This document shows, in pieces, positions 48,835-60,164 of a stretch of DNA of 64,000 nt. The notes beneath the pieces were generated by a model, which was not told the DNA's origin, did no database searches, and saw only the letters and a program-made list of their open reading frames with translations. Every line of letters begins with the position of its first letter. The first letter of the stretch is position 1. The DNA comes from Trichoplusia ni (Eukaryota; Arthropoda; Insecta; Lepidoptera; Noctuidae): NCBI RefSeq assembly GCF_003590095.1, contig NC_039479.1:11408001-11472000 (forward strand), in the 5' to 3' direction. The position numbers were made by a program, and so were the translations under genes.

Positions 48835-50080
48835 AAAAACAAACACACATACTTCAACCCATCTTATCCTCAATTCCTTTCTTTCTATATGATTCACAAT
48901 ATAAATATTTCAACACAAATAATAACATTAACAATTCCTTTTATTACGTAAGTTGTCTTCACGACATCGCTCCACCCATAAATTAGGCCAAACTAAAGCA
49001 ATGAGCATTCGTGTGGGAGAACACTACGGCTCACAAACAACTCGCCAAGCAAAGGGTATGTACATCTCATTGTTTACAATCATTACAACCTTTATTATTT
49101 AGGAAATAAGACTCAAAATTGATTGTTGTAATAACGGGTAGCGTTGCGATAATAATGAGTCGAATATGTCGAGATCGAGTGATAACCTAGCGGTGAACTT
49201 GAAAATTGTGTTTGTGTTCAACAAAGATTTATTATTTAGCTTCCCTCTGTTTGCTTATACGGCGTCCTAAATTATCAATTTTGTTGTTGTTCGCCGTTAT
49301 TTCCTGATTAATGAGGTTAGGTTCGTATAAATAAGTATTGTCTTTTAGTGAGCGAATATTAGGTGAAATCTGGGTTTTATATTTAGATTTATGTTTATCA
49401 TGAAAAATAACGCCGGATAGCTTATGCCAGAGTTTATTTTTAGTTATCTTAGAAAATCAAAAAAACTTAAGAACCTCGTTTTAAAAGTTATCTTAAAAAT
49501 GGTGAATGAAAATGAAAAAAGAATAGAAAAAAATAGCATAGCTAGAGTCCTAAATTGCTATAAACTGTTTTCTTAAGCTCTGTAATTTCTCTAACTCTTA
49601 TCTAAAACTAAAAAACACGTCAAACGTCTTAAAGCTATAAAATACATACTAATAAATAAAATATTTTTTTCAATCTCAACCCACACTCCAACTTACATCA
49701 CCACTAAAGCCTTACATTGAACTAACATCCATTTGTCCCGGTACCCAGCTCCACATTATTAGAAAGCTTATTATTTTACCGGGCAGGTAATCAGCTGGTT
49801 TTATCTGAACCTACATAAATTACGGGCTGTAATGAGCTACGGGATGTATGGAGAACATTTTAAATATTTATAAGCACACAAGCAGCTAGTGGCCATCTGG
49901 ATTTAGTTGATGGGAACCTCTGCTGAGAGTTTACTTACGCTTTTTGGGATTATTAAGTTAAAAAAAAAACGACTAGTTTTACAAAAACCATACATAAATA
50001 TATCATTTATTAGACGTTCCTTGATCCTACTGGAGTATATAACCGCGATGAAAACTGTTGTAAGTTGTGTTGTTTCATCT
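48835..50080. other. Gene-less AT-rich stretch
   Basis: No recognised gene. Overlapping short frames around 49903-50151 on both strands are AT-driven. A slightly GC-richer patch lies at 49000-49070. Confidence 0.4.
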
Positions 50081-50084
50081 AAGT

Positions 50085-50154
50085 TGTAAACTACTTGTGT
50101 ACCAAATTTCGTCCATATCCGTACTGTGGTTTTTGAGTGAAAAAGTAACAAAAA
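50085..50154 (+). repeat. RTE-like tail fragment
   Basis: Reads cttgtgtaccaaatttcgtc, catatccgtactgtggtttt and gagtgaaaaagtaaca. This is the typical 'accaaatttcatcaaaatcggttcagtggttt...gtaaca' end of insect RTE-like LINEs. It ends at an (aaat)n run where the inverted SINE starts. Confidence 0.45.
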
Positions 50155-50357
50155 TAAATAAATGCGGACAACATCACATACATCGTTCTGAACCCAAAGT
50201 AAGTTGCTAAAGCACTTGTGTTATGGAATTCAGATACAACGAAGGTACCACAAACACCCCGACCCGAGACAATGTAGAAATGTGAATTTTTATATTGACC
50301 CGACCGGGGATCGAACCTGGGACCTCAGAGGTAGCGACTCCTTGAAACCGGTGCGTA
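50155..50357 (-). mobile_element. tRNA-derived SINE, family C, 5'-truncated copy
   Basis: Homologous to 16195-16412 on the same strand, with the shared phrases atgcggacaacatcacatac, aagttgctaaagca, agatacaacgaaggtaccac and gacccgagacaatgta. The complement of the B box is at about 50305-50317 (ggggatcgaacct). The copy stops at gaaaccggtgcgtat, before the A box, so the promoter head is incomplete. It retains tatattgacccga, which the other copy lacks. Microsatellite-like aaataaataaatg lies at its 3' end. Confidence 0.75.
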
Positions 50358-50539
50358 TCTATCCATACTTACAAACTGGCCCGACTTATATTGGAGGTAT
50401 GCAATAAGGTTTCAACTGTTTCTCGTATTTTGAGAGACATGTACCTGATACAGGTCACCAGCCCATTCCATGGCTACAATTAGCTTTAAGAGGAATACCG
50501 TGCCAAAAACAATGTTACAATCAATGTTTTAGATTCCGG

Positions 50540-50675
50540 TTTGCTTATCATCAGGTGCCAAAATAGCTCATGAGATACAGAGTGATGACAGAGGGACGGA
50601 AAAACGGACATAAACTGGAGCTTTCGTAATGGGGTTCCGATTTTACCCTTTGGTTACGAAACTCTAAAAACGAGT
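50540..50675 (+). repeat. Arthropod dispersed repeat (GACAGACGGACAG family) fragment
   Basis: Contains atagctcatgagatacagag, tgatgacagagggacggaaa, aacggacata, taatggggttccgattttac and cctttggttacgaaactcta. The 3' end of the family is complete. Confidence 0.65.
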
Positions 50676-50679
50676 TAAA

Positions 50680-53600
50680 AATGAATATATTGAACATTTT
50701 ACAATTGAACAAAAATGTTTTATAAAATATAGAATGAGGTAAAATTATTACCTGTCCATTTAGAGCGTAAATATTTTTATTAAATATCCATTTCCCAAGC
50801 TACAATATCACGACTGCCTATCTGAACTCAAAATAACGAATTTACTCAGTGCCTACTGAACAAGGTGAAATTTACTGTTTGACACAGTTTCTAACAAAAA
50901 CTATTCTAGGAAGAAATTTAAAAGCACGTTTCATTATTCCGGTGCTGTTGTACTGCACTACGAAAATAAACCTTATTACCTAGACATACAGAAGGTTTTA
51001 TTAAAATTACAAAGTTATCTTTAATGTCGCTTGATTTGTACACAATACACAACTAGTACTCAAATCTTCTTAGAAAGTAATCCATTTTAACAAAATTACT
51101 GCACTAAAACATCACAAATTAGTTCCAGAATTATTTATCAAAGAACTTAAAGTCTTATTCACTGGACTTAAGGTAGAATTTAGCGTGTTGCGTAATATAG
51201 TTTGTTTCACTAACTCAGTACGATTCTTATTAAACGGTCCACTATCAAACAATCTCCGTCCGTGTTACCCAAGTTATCGGTACAGTCGCGTACATTTACC
51301 GAAGATATTTCTCCTACGTAAACCTTATTTTCTGTACTCAAATAGAAATGAGGCAATATATTTACGTAGGTATACTGTTAGACCTCAGTAAATAGTTGCT
51401 GAAAGAGTATAAAAAGAGCTTATACAAAACGTCACGCATTACAACACAAAGGAAAAGGTTCCAATAAGCATCTACATATATGTAAGGGACTCGATACGAA
51501 AAAGGGTTTTAAAGGTACAATTCCAATAAAGTAGCGCGAATGTCGAGTGAATAAGCAGAATAGGTTTTCGAGTTTCGGCTTTCTAGACGAATTTACGTAA
51601 ATTTCTATTTTGTGACACGAACAAATTGGTACGGACCTTTTGATAGATCGCGGGATCGTACCTTAATGACGCCGTGTGAGCGAAATGTGGAATTTTATGG
51701 TTTTAAGGTCGGATTTATTAAAATTATTGCCTAGAAATATTGTTCTTACGTGCAACGATTATATTGCGGTTCGTCTGCAATTCTGCACGTAGCCTCACGA
51801 AAGTACCTTATCATTCTTTGAGATCTACTATTTTAATGTGCCTGAAAACTACAACGAATATTTTCAAAGAAACGTTTATTTCAAAAAGTCCGCATTTCGT
51901 AATATTTTACGTTATTATAATACACGAAAAAAGGTTAACCAGGACCAAAGTTTTTTTCATCTTTGTTGCCTTTTTAGAATTGTAAGGGTTCATAAAAATG
52001 GCCAAATAAAGAGAACAAAGTGTTTCCGTTAGGAATATGCTGACGTCAAATATACCTTTTTTCTAAAAAAAGGTTTTTTATCAAGTGCAATATTTTAGTT
52101 ACTTTGGTGTAAAATAAATACTTAGTTAACCTGACACAAGTCCTTTATTAGTTATTTGACAAATTGTTTATTAACATTATGAACATTACATATAAAAAAT
52201 ATATCCAATTTGAACAAGTTATCAATCAGAAAATTTATAAAATACATAAACAGTCTCATCAAAGTTGTCTCCTTACTGAAATGTGTCCAGACTTTCCATT
52301 TCAAATGGCACATATTAAATCAATAACCAGCAAATACCAAACGTCTAATCATGGAAGCGGACACGGACAGCCCATTATTCAAACACACATATTATATTTA
52401 CGGCAGCAATCACACACGGCAGGTCCTATAAATTCCTGAGGTACTTAAGACGATATATTGAAGTCTTGGATGCTAAGGTTTCGCCGAATGGCCTACAAAT
52501 TGCTCGTAGTTCACTGTTACTTACGTGATCCGCTTTAAAATGAATATGTAAGAGCAAAATCGATGAAACTTAATAGAAAGTTAAGCGATAAGTCAAGTTG
52601 TATTTTGGTCCTTTGGTACGCAAATTTTAATATTTTGGTCCTTTTGACGTCACGAGTTGGTTTTTAGTTTGTTCTCCAATATTTATTACATATGGTAAGG
52701 TAATTGTTATTCTATTAGTAATAAAATACAATTTGACTAGGAAAAGATACATATAATTGGAACGCTGTTTATGTTATGTGGTTTTGATTAATAATTATTT
52801 ATGTTTTCGAGGAGAGTTTTAATAATTTTTACATTGTGTAACAGCGTTTATATTGGAGATAAGTTCACCTTGCGTACCAATGTTTACAAATTTTTATATG
52901 AATAAAAATAACAATTTGAACAGAAAACCTTATTTAAACTCCACAATGAGTTGTTTCTTGAACATTTGACCTTTCAATTTACAAGTTAAAAGATTTCGTG
53001 TAAAAATACTTTACTTATAATTAATCCCCTCTAAGGTTAGAAGCCGAGACCAGGCACCGTGAAAAGTGCTAAAACGTGCTATTTAATACTCTAGGTAAGT
53101 CACAGAAAATCTGATTAAACCAAGATTTAATTTCGAACCTCTCGTTTCATTTACTGAACCTTCAAAATGTCGTGACTGCTTTTTGAACAAACAGCGTTCA
53201 ATCTAAAACTTTACTTTTAAATATGTACCTTTTTACCAAGATTATTTTGGTGTCGTAATACCTGATTTGTAACCACAAGATTAATATTATCTTTTTTTTT
53301 GACACTAAAGATTAAAATGTCACTCAATCTATAACATATAACCTAGTCTTACTATATGTAAAAGTATTTATAACCTAACACCGTGAAATATCTTTCAGAC
53401 TTGGTGTCTTAAGACAAAATTATTTTCTAATTTATGATCTCCACTATTAGGCATGTCTTATCTTCGTATGTATGTAATAATAACATAATTAATACTCACA
53501 ATTAACGAATTTATTTATAATCTGTATATTATTCTTATACAGACGTAACATAATTTACACTGAAAGTTTAACTTCTACTAAAAACAATGGAAAATGTATC

Positions 53601-54180
53601 ATAAAACAACCGAAAGCAAATAATAAAACTTAAACACAAAAATGGGTGGTAGCAACAAAACATTAACTTTATAGAAAAACTTTCTTGCTTTCTCATTCAG
53701 CTAAAGACCCCTAAAATCTGGGGTCAAACTTCAAGAAAGAACGGAATGATATTTTATAGGATTATAAAATTCTAGAGTTGAATTTTATGCGTCGTCAAAA
53801 GTATACGCGTAAAGGAGTTTTAAGATTTTTTTATTTAAGGGTGACGCGCTTGTCTTGAAATATTACTTACAAAAATGTTTTGTAGAATGGGGTGGCCAGA
53901 CAACGGGTGTATGTTTTTTGTGTTTCGTTTTACTGAACTTGGAGATGAAAATGTTATTTTTATTATTGTTTAGTGAAGGTTAAGTTTAAGACACATAATC
54001 AAGGGGCAAAATATTCGATACTCTGATGTTTTTTGGTAGTTTATATACAGGGATTTGGATTTTGTTTTGCCCAGTATAATTACCTTCCAAAAAGAAATGA
54101 ATATTAATTTCTGCCTTTTATTTGTCTTGTCGAGTTATTTATTTTGACAAAGGGATACATATTAGCCAAAGATAGGTCTC
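50680..54180. other. Gene-less AT-rich stretch with two CRE palindromes
   Basis: TGACGTCA occurs at 52041-52048 and 52645-52652. Overlapping frames at 51740-52032 and a 91-codon frame at 52164-52439 show no family resemblance. No repeats recognised. Confidence 0.4.
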
Positions 54181-54184
54181 GATA

Positions 54185-54370
54185 GCGTGCAATTGGGGAG
54201 GCCTTTGTCCAGCAGTATGGATGATAATACGTACTAGGATTTCGTGGTAGCATGTCGGTTCATCATGAGGAAACCTGGACTCTGATATCTGAAAATGTGG
54301 CAGCGAGGAGCTCAAAGCTTTACTCCTAATGGGAAAAGGCCTATGCTCATCAGTGGAACGAGTATAGGCT
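54185..54370 (+). mobile_element. LINE 3' remnant with two related tail phrases
   Basis: Has gcaattggggaggcctttgt followed by ccagcagtatgg, then tcatcatgaggaaacctgga. A second tail phrase reads taatgggaaaaggcctatgc, then tcatcagtgg...tataggctgg. Known: 'attggggaggcctatgtccagcagtgg...ataggctg' encodes the last residues and tail of common moth LINEs. Two versions in tandem point to two truncated insertions or an internal duplication. The 103-codon opposite-strand frame is incidental. Confidence 0.6.
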
Positions 54371-54374
54371 GGTG

Positions 54375-55325
54375 TTACTTTATTATAAACATACCTATTA
54401 TACAAAATTAACTTTATGTAAGTCATTCCCACCAAACTTAAATACACCACTCAGTAGACAATGAGGGACCGCTTACATTTTTTTTACGATAATGTCATTA
54501 TTTCTTTTACTATGGGTACTTTGTGAAAGTAATGTGAAAATATAAAAATCTTTTTTATGTGGCGGGATATTACTTTGAGATTAGTGTTTATAGCTAGTTC
54601 ATCCAGTTGCTATTTGGTATTTGGTTTCGTGACTATGTCTCTGTACGTTTAAGTAAAAAAAAAACAATTAAAATCGGTCAATGCTTTTTAGAATGTGAAC
54701 TAGAAATGAATTTTTAAAATTTGTCGTTATCATTAAATGTAATTTTGTCGTTTCATGTAAGAAATATGGTGTAAAGTTTCCTATGAATTATTGTATCCAA
54801 CAAAAGAATTACTCAGTGATTACCGTACCATACATTTTATACAAAACATTTGAAAAAACAAATACCAACCCAGTCATAGAACGGGGAATTCTGAATTCAA
54901 GAAAATTCCTTATTACAAAGAAATTAAAGTTCCAATGCAGTCTAGGGAGTGATTTAAAAATGTAATAACATTTTCTATGAATAACGCTAGCTGAAAAAAT
55001 GCATCGTGCATCCTAAATACAGCTTTGCGTGACTCCAAATTGCTTGTACTTTTATTAGAGTTGCAATAGCATTTGCAGAATTATGAAGATAGGAAATTGT
55101 TATGCAATGCCATTTTCAGGAGTACGAAGAATGAGAAATGAGTATGTTATGAGATATTAATAAAGAGTTGATTTCTAGAAATGAAGGAAGTTCCGTGACC
55201 CATTTTGAATATGGCCCAAGGTCTCACCACTCATTACTATCAAATGAGCCCACTGCTCACTGCAGTCTACTACTAGCCAATTTTACCGTTGCACCATAAT
55301 ACATAATACCGTTGCAGCATGCACT
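54375..55325. other. Gene-less AT-rich stretch
   Basis: Nothing recognised; a 60-codon frame at 54783-54965 has no motif. Confidence 0.45.
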
Positions 55326-55330
55326 GACTG

Positions 55331-55546
55331 CACGGATAGCCGAGTGGTTGAGGCTACTACGCCAAACCCACTGTGCGCGACGTGTCGCGGATTCGATCCC
55401 CGCGTAGCACAAGCATTTGTGCAATCCACGAAAGCTTGTTCTGAGTCTGGGTGTCTTTGTGCATGTGATTTGCAAGTTTGTGAAACCCCCGCGACACAAG
55501 GATTAAATTCCTTAAAGCTGGAGTCGTTTTTCTTTTTTTTTTTATA
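55331..55546 (+). mobile_element. tRNA-derived SINE, family B, best copy
   Basis: The tRNA-like head has A box tagccgagtggttg (55337-55350) and B box ggattcgatcccc (55389-55401), then gcgtagcacaagcatttgtg, aatccacgaaagcttgttct, gtctgggtgtctttgtgcat, acccccgcgacacaaggatt and a T-rich tail. Known: the noctuid HaSE-type SINEs have this layout; exact family is from memory. The box spacing (39 bases) suits an internal Pol III promoter, so this copy could still be transcribed. Three overlapping short frames across it are artefacts. Confidence 0.8.
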
Positions 55547-55549
55547 TGC

Positions 55550-56655
55550 TTAACTTTCAAACCAAATACGAGAACGATTTGGCTAACAAACAAAATTTTA
55601 TGTCTTTATACAAATATCACTTTAGACAGAAAATTTACTTTCACGTTCATTTTGGAAACTAACATAAAAATCCTCCATTTCACCGAATTAGTAGAAGTTT
55701 TCCACAAATCCAAACACGTGATAAAAATATTTAATTCTTTTATTTTAAGAAAATCCCAGTCGGTACTAACGAAGTATTCCAATGGGTACTTTGATAGTTT
55801 GTTTTGTAAAGAGAGATTTTGTTTTATGGCCGATGCAGATTTACGTATGTTAGGAAACTATGCTCAAGGGGTGGATAAATTTTCATTTGATTTCCCGTTG
55901 CAAACTCTGAATTTTAAATGAAAAAATATTATAGCGACATGTTTACAGGGCTAAAATAGGATCATTTACTAGGCGTTGAAATTGGTGTAGATAAAGAATG
56001 TTTTCTTTTTGTATTTTTATTTGTACCTATTAATCAAAGCCTCAAACGGGATAGATAATTACAAACGTGTGGCATCACCTTTTTATACTAGTATATTCTT
56101 AATACGTTTTACGTCCCACTAACTCATTATTAATGAAATCTCAATCTTCATTTCAAAAACGGGAGACTATAACTAATAGTAATCCCACCAAACATGAAGA
56201 AAGAAGCGAAACGGTAGCCCGAAAAATTAAGGAAAAACAAAGAGCTATTTACCCCGCGTTATTTGAAGTCAAATTTACAATTTGTTTGTTGGCCGAATTT
56301 TCATTGACCACGCGTACAAGCACGCGAGGCGTCGCTTAAGATTTCTCCGCCATTCGTTACGTTCGATATAAGGTTAGGCTTCTAAAACAGTTATATGTGA
56401 ACAGCCATGAAAATCGAACAACATACATAATTTAAAACAAAATTAAATGATAATAAAATATGAGCAAATATTTTCCGATAAAAAAGAGCTCTTTTTTAGA
56501 CCTTTTCAAAAAAAGTTTTGGAATATAAAATATTATATATACTATAGCACGCATTTATGCATCTTAATCGCTTCCTTTGTGGCCTCGATCTAAAAACTGT
56601 ATTTTCACCGCACATTTTATGGAATTCCTTTGACATGGCATCCGACCATTACTTT
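55550..56655. other. Gene-less AT-rich stretch
   Basis: An 89-codon frame (55652-55921) and a 68-codon frame (56133-56339), both starting at ATG, have no family features I can identify. No repeat recognised. Confidence 0.4.
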
Positions 56656-56715
56656 GTAGTTGATTGCTACGAATTCGTAGAGGGCTACGACGTAGCGCTA
56701 CGTGCGTAAACGTCG
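56655..56715. repeat. CTACG palindrome cluster
   Basis: Two perfect 14-bp palindromes, ctacgaattcgtag (56667-56680) and acgtagcgctacgt (56690-56703), lie 9 bases apart and are joined by agggctacg. Shares ggctacgacgtag with 2662-2674. Inferred fragment of a self-complementary dispersed repeat. Confidence 0.55.
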
Positions 56716-57059
56716 GTTTGTTTTTTATAGGAAATACATTATGTGCGTTTTGTTACAAATGTAAATAAATACTTAACATTTCGAATGCCAAGTTCTACAA
56801 GCGTTACAGGATAATATTAAGATTCTGTCAAATACTTAAGGTTTAGCAAAAGTAAAGTGTTAAAAAACATTTTATCTCGTGACAATAAGTTTAACAGTTT
56901 AAATTTTTTACACAATATGTATTAATAAAAGATGAGGTATTTATCGTTGAACTAAAAAAAATTGTTATACATTTCAAGAAACATAACACAGATTTTCAGT
57001 GCGCAGAATCTATATCATGTTTTATTATCCTGTGTTTTTCTTTACATCTAGACAAGATA

Positions 57060-57205
57060 CCTTACTTGAATGTCTCACGTCTGCGCTCCCAGAAGAGGGA
57101 ACACAGGTGTGTTATTGCATACCCTCGCTTCTTCGAAGATGTCTTAAGTCAATGTTATAAAAGCAAGCCTTCTTGTTTCCTTAATAAAATATCAGTTCAG
57201 ATAAG
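57060..57205 (+). promoter_or_regulatory. Weak promoter-like arrangement
   Basis: GC-richer sequence (gtctgcgctcccagaagagg, cttcttcgaaga) precedes TATAAAAG (57156-57163). An arthropod initiator-like atcagttcag (57191-57200) lies 38 bases further on, longer than the usual 30-31. No open frame or donor follows nearby. Low weight. Confidence 0.15.
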
Positions 57206-57209
57206 TTTA

Positions 57210-58485
57210 TACGTAGCACATTCTTTGACTTAATTCTAAACAGGAAGATATAATATTTTTTTACATTTTAATACCTTATTGCGGCTATGTTTTGAATCCT
57301 TGTAGTATTACTATTACCGTTTTGCCTGTGCCACGTTCTCGTAGACCTGATGCTGCAGGTATATTAGAAGAAAAATGTTGAGAAGTCCTTTATGTTGGCC
57401 AGAATACATACTTTCTCAAAAACTACGGTCATACTGAAATGCGTCAGCTGTAACTGAATTGCATTAGCACTGCCTATAAACCTACATGATTTAAGTTCGT
57501 GTCTTTCTTCCTTTAAGTCCTTGAATTAATAGTCAAAGCCTTTTTTAGAAGGCTAAGAAAAACAAATTTTAAAAGTTTTATCAAAATAAAATCTATTTAT
57601 AAATCTCCATGCAAAATAATTCTTCGTATCGGTTCCCTTTATATCGGTTTATAATTTAATTATCTCGCTTTTGTTTGTTCTAAAGTAACAAAAGTCTATT
57701 GAAAATAACAAAGGCGGATTATCGGCATCCAATCGTTCAAACGTTTGATCCCTTCAATTAGTTCGTGAATGGAACAAGTGATTATATATCGACGTCAATA
57801 AAATATTAAAATTATTTACGAGACGAATGGTATTTGCTTTTTTATAATGTTCGGTTATTAAGAAAGGTCTTTGACCCTGAATATTTATAAAACCAAACAG
57901 TTAATAGAATATACATCAGATGAATAGAAAATATATTACATTAATTTTATATTATTCAGTACCTAATTATAATACTTGAACAACTATGATGTTAAAGAAT
58001 AGATAAAATATTCACAAGACAAAATATCAGCTTATTTGAAATGGCAAAATTAATAGCTGTACTATTAATTAAAGTAGAAGTCCGACTACAACAAAAACGA
58101 AATATAATTAATGAAAGAAAGAAAACAAAACTCTTTATTAAACCAGACAATTAGCAATTACCAAAATTGATTGATGAACGGACGAAACACGAACTATTAA
58201 TAGCCTACATATTACGTACGCGTGCGTCTTTTGTTTCCCACGCAAGGTTCGCTTCGCGTGCAATTAAACAGTGCTTCTAGCGTAAATTTGCAGCGCTTAA
58301 AGCGTCTATACGGTTCCGTACCACTGTACAGCTTCAGCGTGATTAATTTGCAGCACCAATATTACACTGAAAACTTGATTGTCTCAGTGTTACGGAATTT
58401 GGTCTGAATATTCTTGTTGTAAAATGGTTTTGTGGCTGTGTGAAAAGTCATTCGTCTTTGATATGAATGTGTTTTAGGTGACTTT
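57210..58485. other. Gene-less AT-rich stretch
   Basis: No recognised gene. The 61-codon frame at 58222-58407 is GC-richer than its flanks (cgcaaggttcgcttcgcgtg) but matches no family I know. Confidence 0.4.
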
Positions 58486-58491
58486 GGAATG

Positions 58492-58620
58492 TCAAAATCA
58501 AAATCAAAAGTTTTTATTAAAAATAGGCCGTTTTCCAGGCACTTTCAAAACGTTAAGGTGATGGCTCTAGTTGCGCGGTTCCAAAGATGGAGAAGAACCG
58601 GCAAGAAACTCCACCGTAAT
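58492..58620 (-). repeat. Inverted LINE-like tail (aaaatcaaaatc ... gaaccggcaagaaact)
   Basis: Starts with the repeat gtcaaaatcaaaatcaaaag, then tttttattaaaaatagg, and ends with agaagaaccggcaagaaact. Known: moth genomes hold many copies with this pattern, whose A-rich repeat marks the 3' end on the opposite strand. Recognition from memory. Confidence 0.55.
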
Positions 58621-58624
58621 GAGG

Positions 58625-60080
58625 TTTGAAAAAGAGGTTTGAAGGTAGTTGGTTCCTCCATATCGAGCAAGATCGTGGTCAAGCTTACAGCTAGTCTCGA
58701 CTCTGCCTTAGTCTAGTGTTTTTGCTTTAACTGGTAATCCAAAAAAATATTTTTAGTAAAATTCTCGATTATTTAATTTGTAGTTCTAGGAAAATATTTC
58801 GATGAGGACATTAATTCGTGATTTTATTTTAAACTGTTTTTTTGAGTATCTATAAAAGTTAAAAGTTTCGAAGACGATTAAAAAGTTAACAAATATAGTA
58901 AAACATTACATAATATTATATAGAGCACATAATTTCGTAATTAACCTTATAATAATTAACCTTTATTAATATTATCAGAGAATATCTAATGCAGAATCGT
59001 TAGCATACACGCGAGGGTTTCTGAGTGCCGGTGGCTTGATTATTCCTGAATTATGTTCCATTACACAATACAAGTTTCGTAAGTTGTTTTGACGTTATGT
59101 TATGTTCGAACTATAGTTGCTGTGTGTAGCTGGGGTGTACCAACTATTCGTACAGTAGGATAGGTGCACTACAAGAACTAGAAGACGGGCTCTCTATAAT
59201 GTAGAGTCTCATCTCTCTTCCACACCTGCTTATAGCTTCTAAGGTAAATTTGTTTTAGATTTTAATAAGGTGAGGAGGGCATTCAACACATTTCTGTCAA
59301 AATATTTGTGTAAATAAAATCTTGGACATCGTTTTTATCAATATTTTTACCTTGATTGCATCACCGGCCTACTCTATAGGTTCCAGACAAGGAAACGCAC
59401 TGGCATAATCTACGCAATTGAAAGTTTATTATGACATATAGGCACATTGTACACAGTACAGCACTCTAAAAAACAAAAAATAGATTTGTATAGTACGAAA
59501 ATTGTCCCTAGCAACCTAAAATTGACTAAATTATCTCCAGCAGTCACTGTATCATTCTACACAGTCCCTACGATAGCAAGTGAACGGAAGCAAAAATCCT
59601 GCCTAAAAGTTATTTATTACCATAATTAGAACTTCGTCGTATTATAGGCCAGTGACCTGGTGAAATAAAACACGCAATCACCGTTGTAATGACTCTCGGG
59701 AATGTGCTCAACTTTATTGTATATTTGATTGTAGGAATGACGTAATTTTGTTGTTTTGAATTTGTTGTTTTATGACCTGGTAATAAGGTCTGTTTTTGTA
59801 CAGTCATTAAGGAAGTGTAATACTTAAGTAACTGGTATGAACGCTATTCAGGTCTTTACTTTGAAACAGCTGATTTTTCTTTTAAAAATAAGTCAAACTT
59901 TTTGTATAAAATATTTCTATATACAACGATTGAACTAAAAATGCAACATATTATATTGAGGGTCACCAAACGACCTTCGAAAATAAAAATGAAAATAGCT
60001 CACTCTTATCAAATCCTATTGTGTGTAGTACGAAGTATTTTAACAAGCATAAGTAAATAAACAAGAAACCATCATAATAA
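58625..60080. other. Gene-less AT-rich stretch
   Basis: Contains the inverted relative of the 6251 repeat at 59181-59230. The short frames at 59447-59629 and 59610-59807 have no motifs. Confidence 0.45.
59181..59230 (-). repeat. Near-palindromic dispersed repeat, inverted copy
   Basis: The plus strand reads gaagacgggctctctataat, gtagagtctcatctctcttc and cacacctgc. It complements the 6251-6308 pattern (gcaggtgtggaagagagat in sense). Confidence 0.45.
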
Positions 60081-60083
60081 GAT

Positions 60084-60125
60084 ACGAATACGAATACGAA
60101 TACGAATACGAATAAGAATACGAAT
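60084..60125. repeat. Hexanucleotide microsatellite (ACGAAT)7
   Basis: Seven units of acgaat. The sixth is aagaat; the others are perfect. It explains the FVFVFVF tract of the 61-codon minus-strand frame at 59963-60148, which is therefore not a gene. Confidence 0.9.
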
Positions 60126-60159
60126 TTAATAACTGTTGTCAGAGACAACAGTTATTAAA
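60125..60159. repeat. Perfect 16-bp hairpin next to the microsatellite
   Basis: Left arm tttaataactgttgtc (60125-60140), loop aga, right arm gacaacagttattaaa (60144-60159), no mismatch. It starts on the last base of the microsatellite. A three-base loop and perfect arms suggest a foldback copying event during replication. Confidence 0.85.
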
Positions 60160-60164
60160 AAAAA

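Noticed and set aside
54139..54450. 103-codon minus-strand frame
   Set aside because: Antisense of the LINE tail at 54185-54370; no motif.
55331..55405. Possible genuine tRNA gene on the plus strand
   Set aside because: The head is followed by the family-B SINE body, shared with two other loci.
55257..55593. Three overlapping frames of 69-80 codons on both strands
   Set aside because: All overlap the family-B SINE and are produced by it.
59963..60148. 61-codon minus-strand frame with a FVFVFVF tract
   Set aside because: It is the translation of the (ACGAAT)7 microsatellite.
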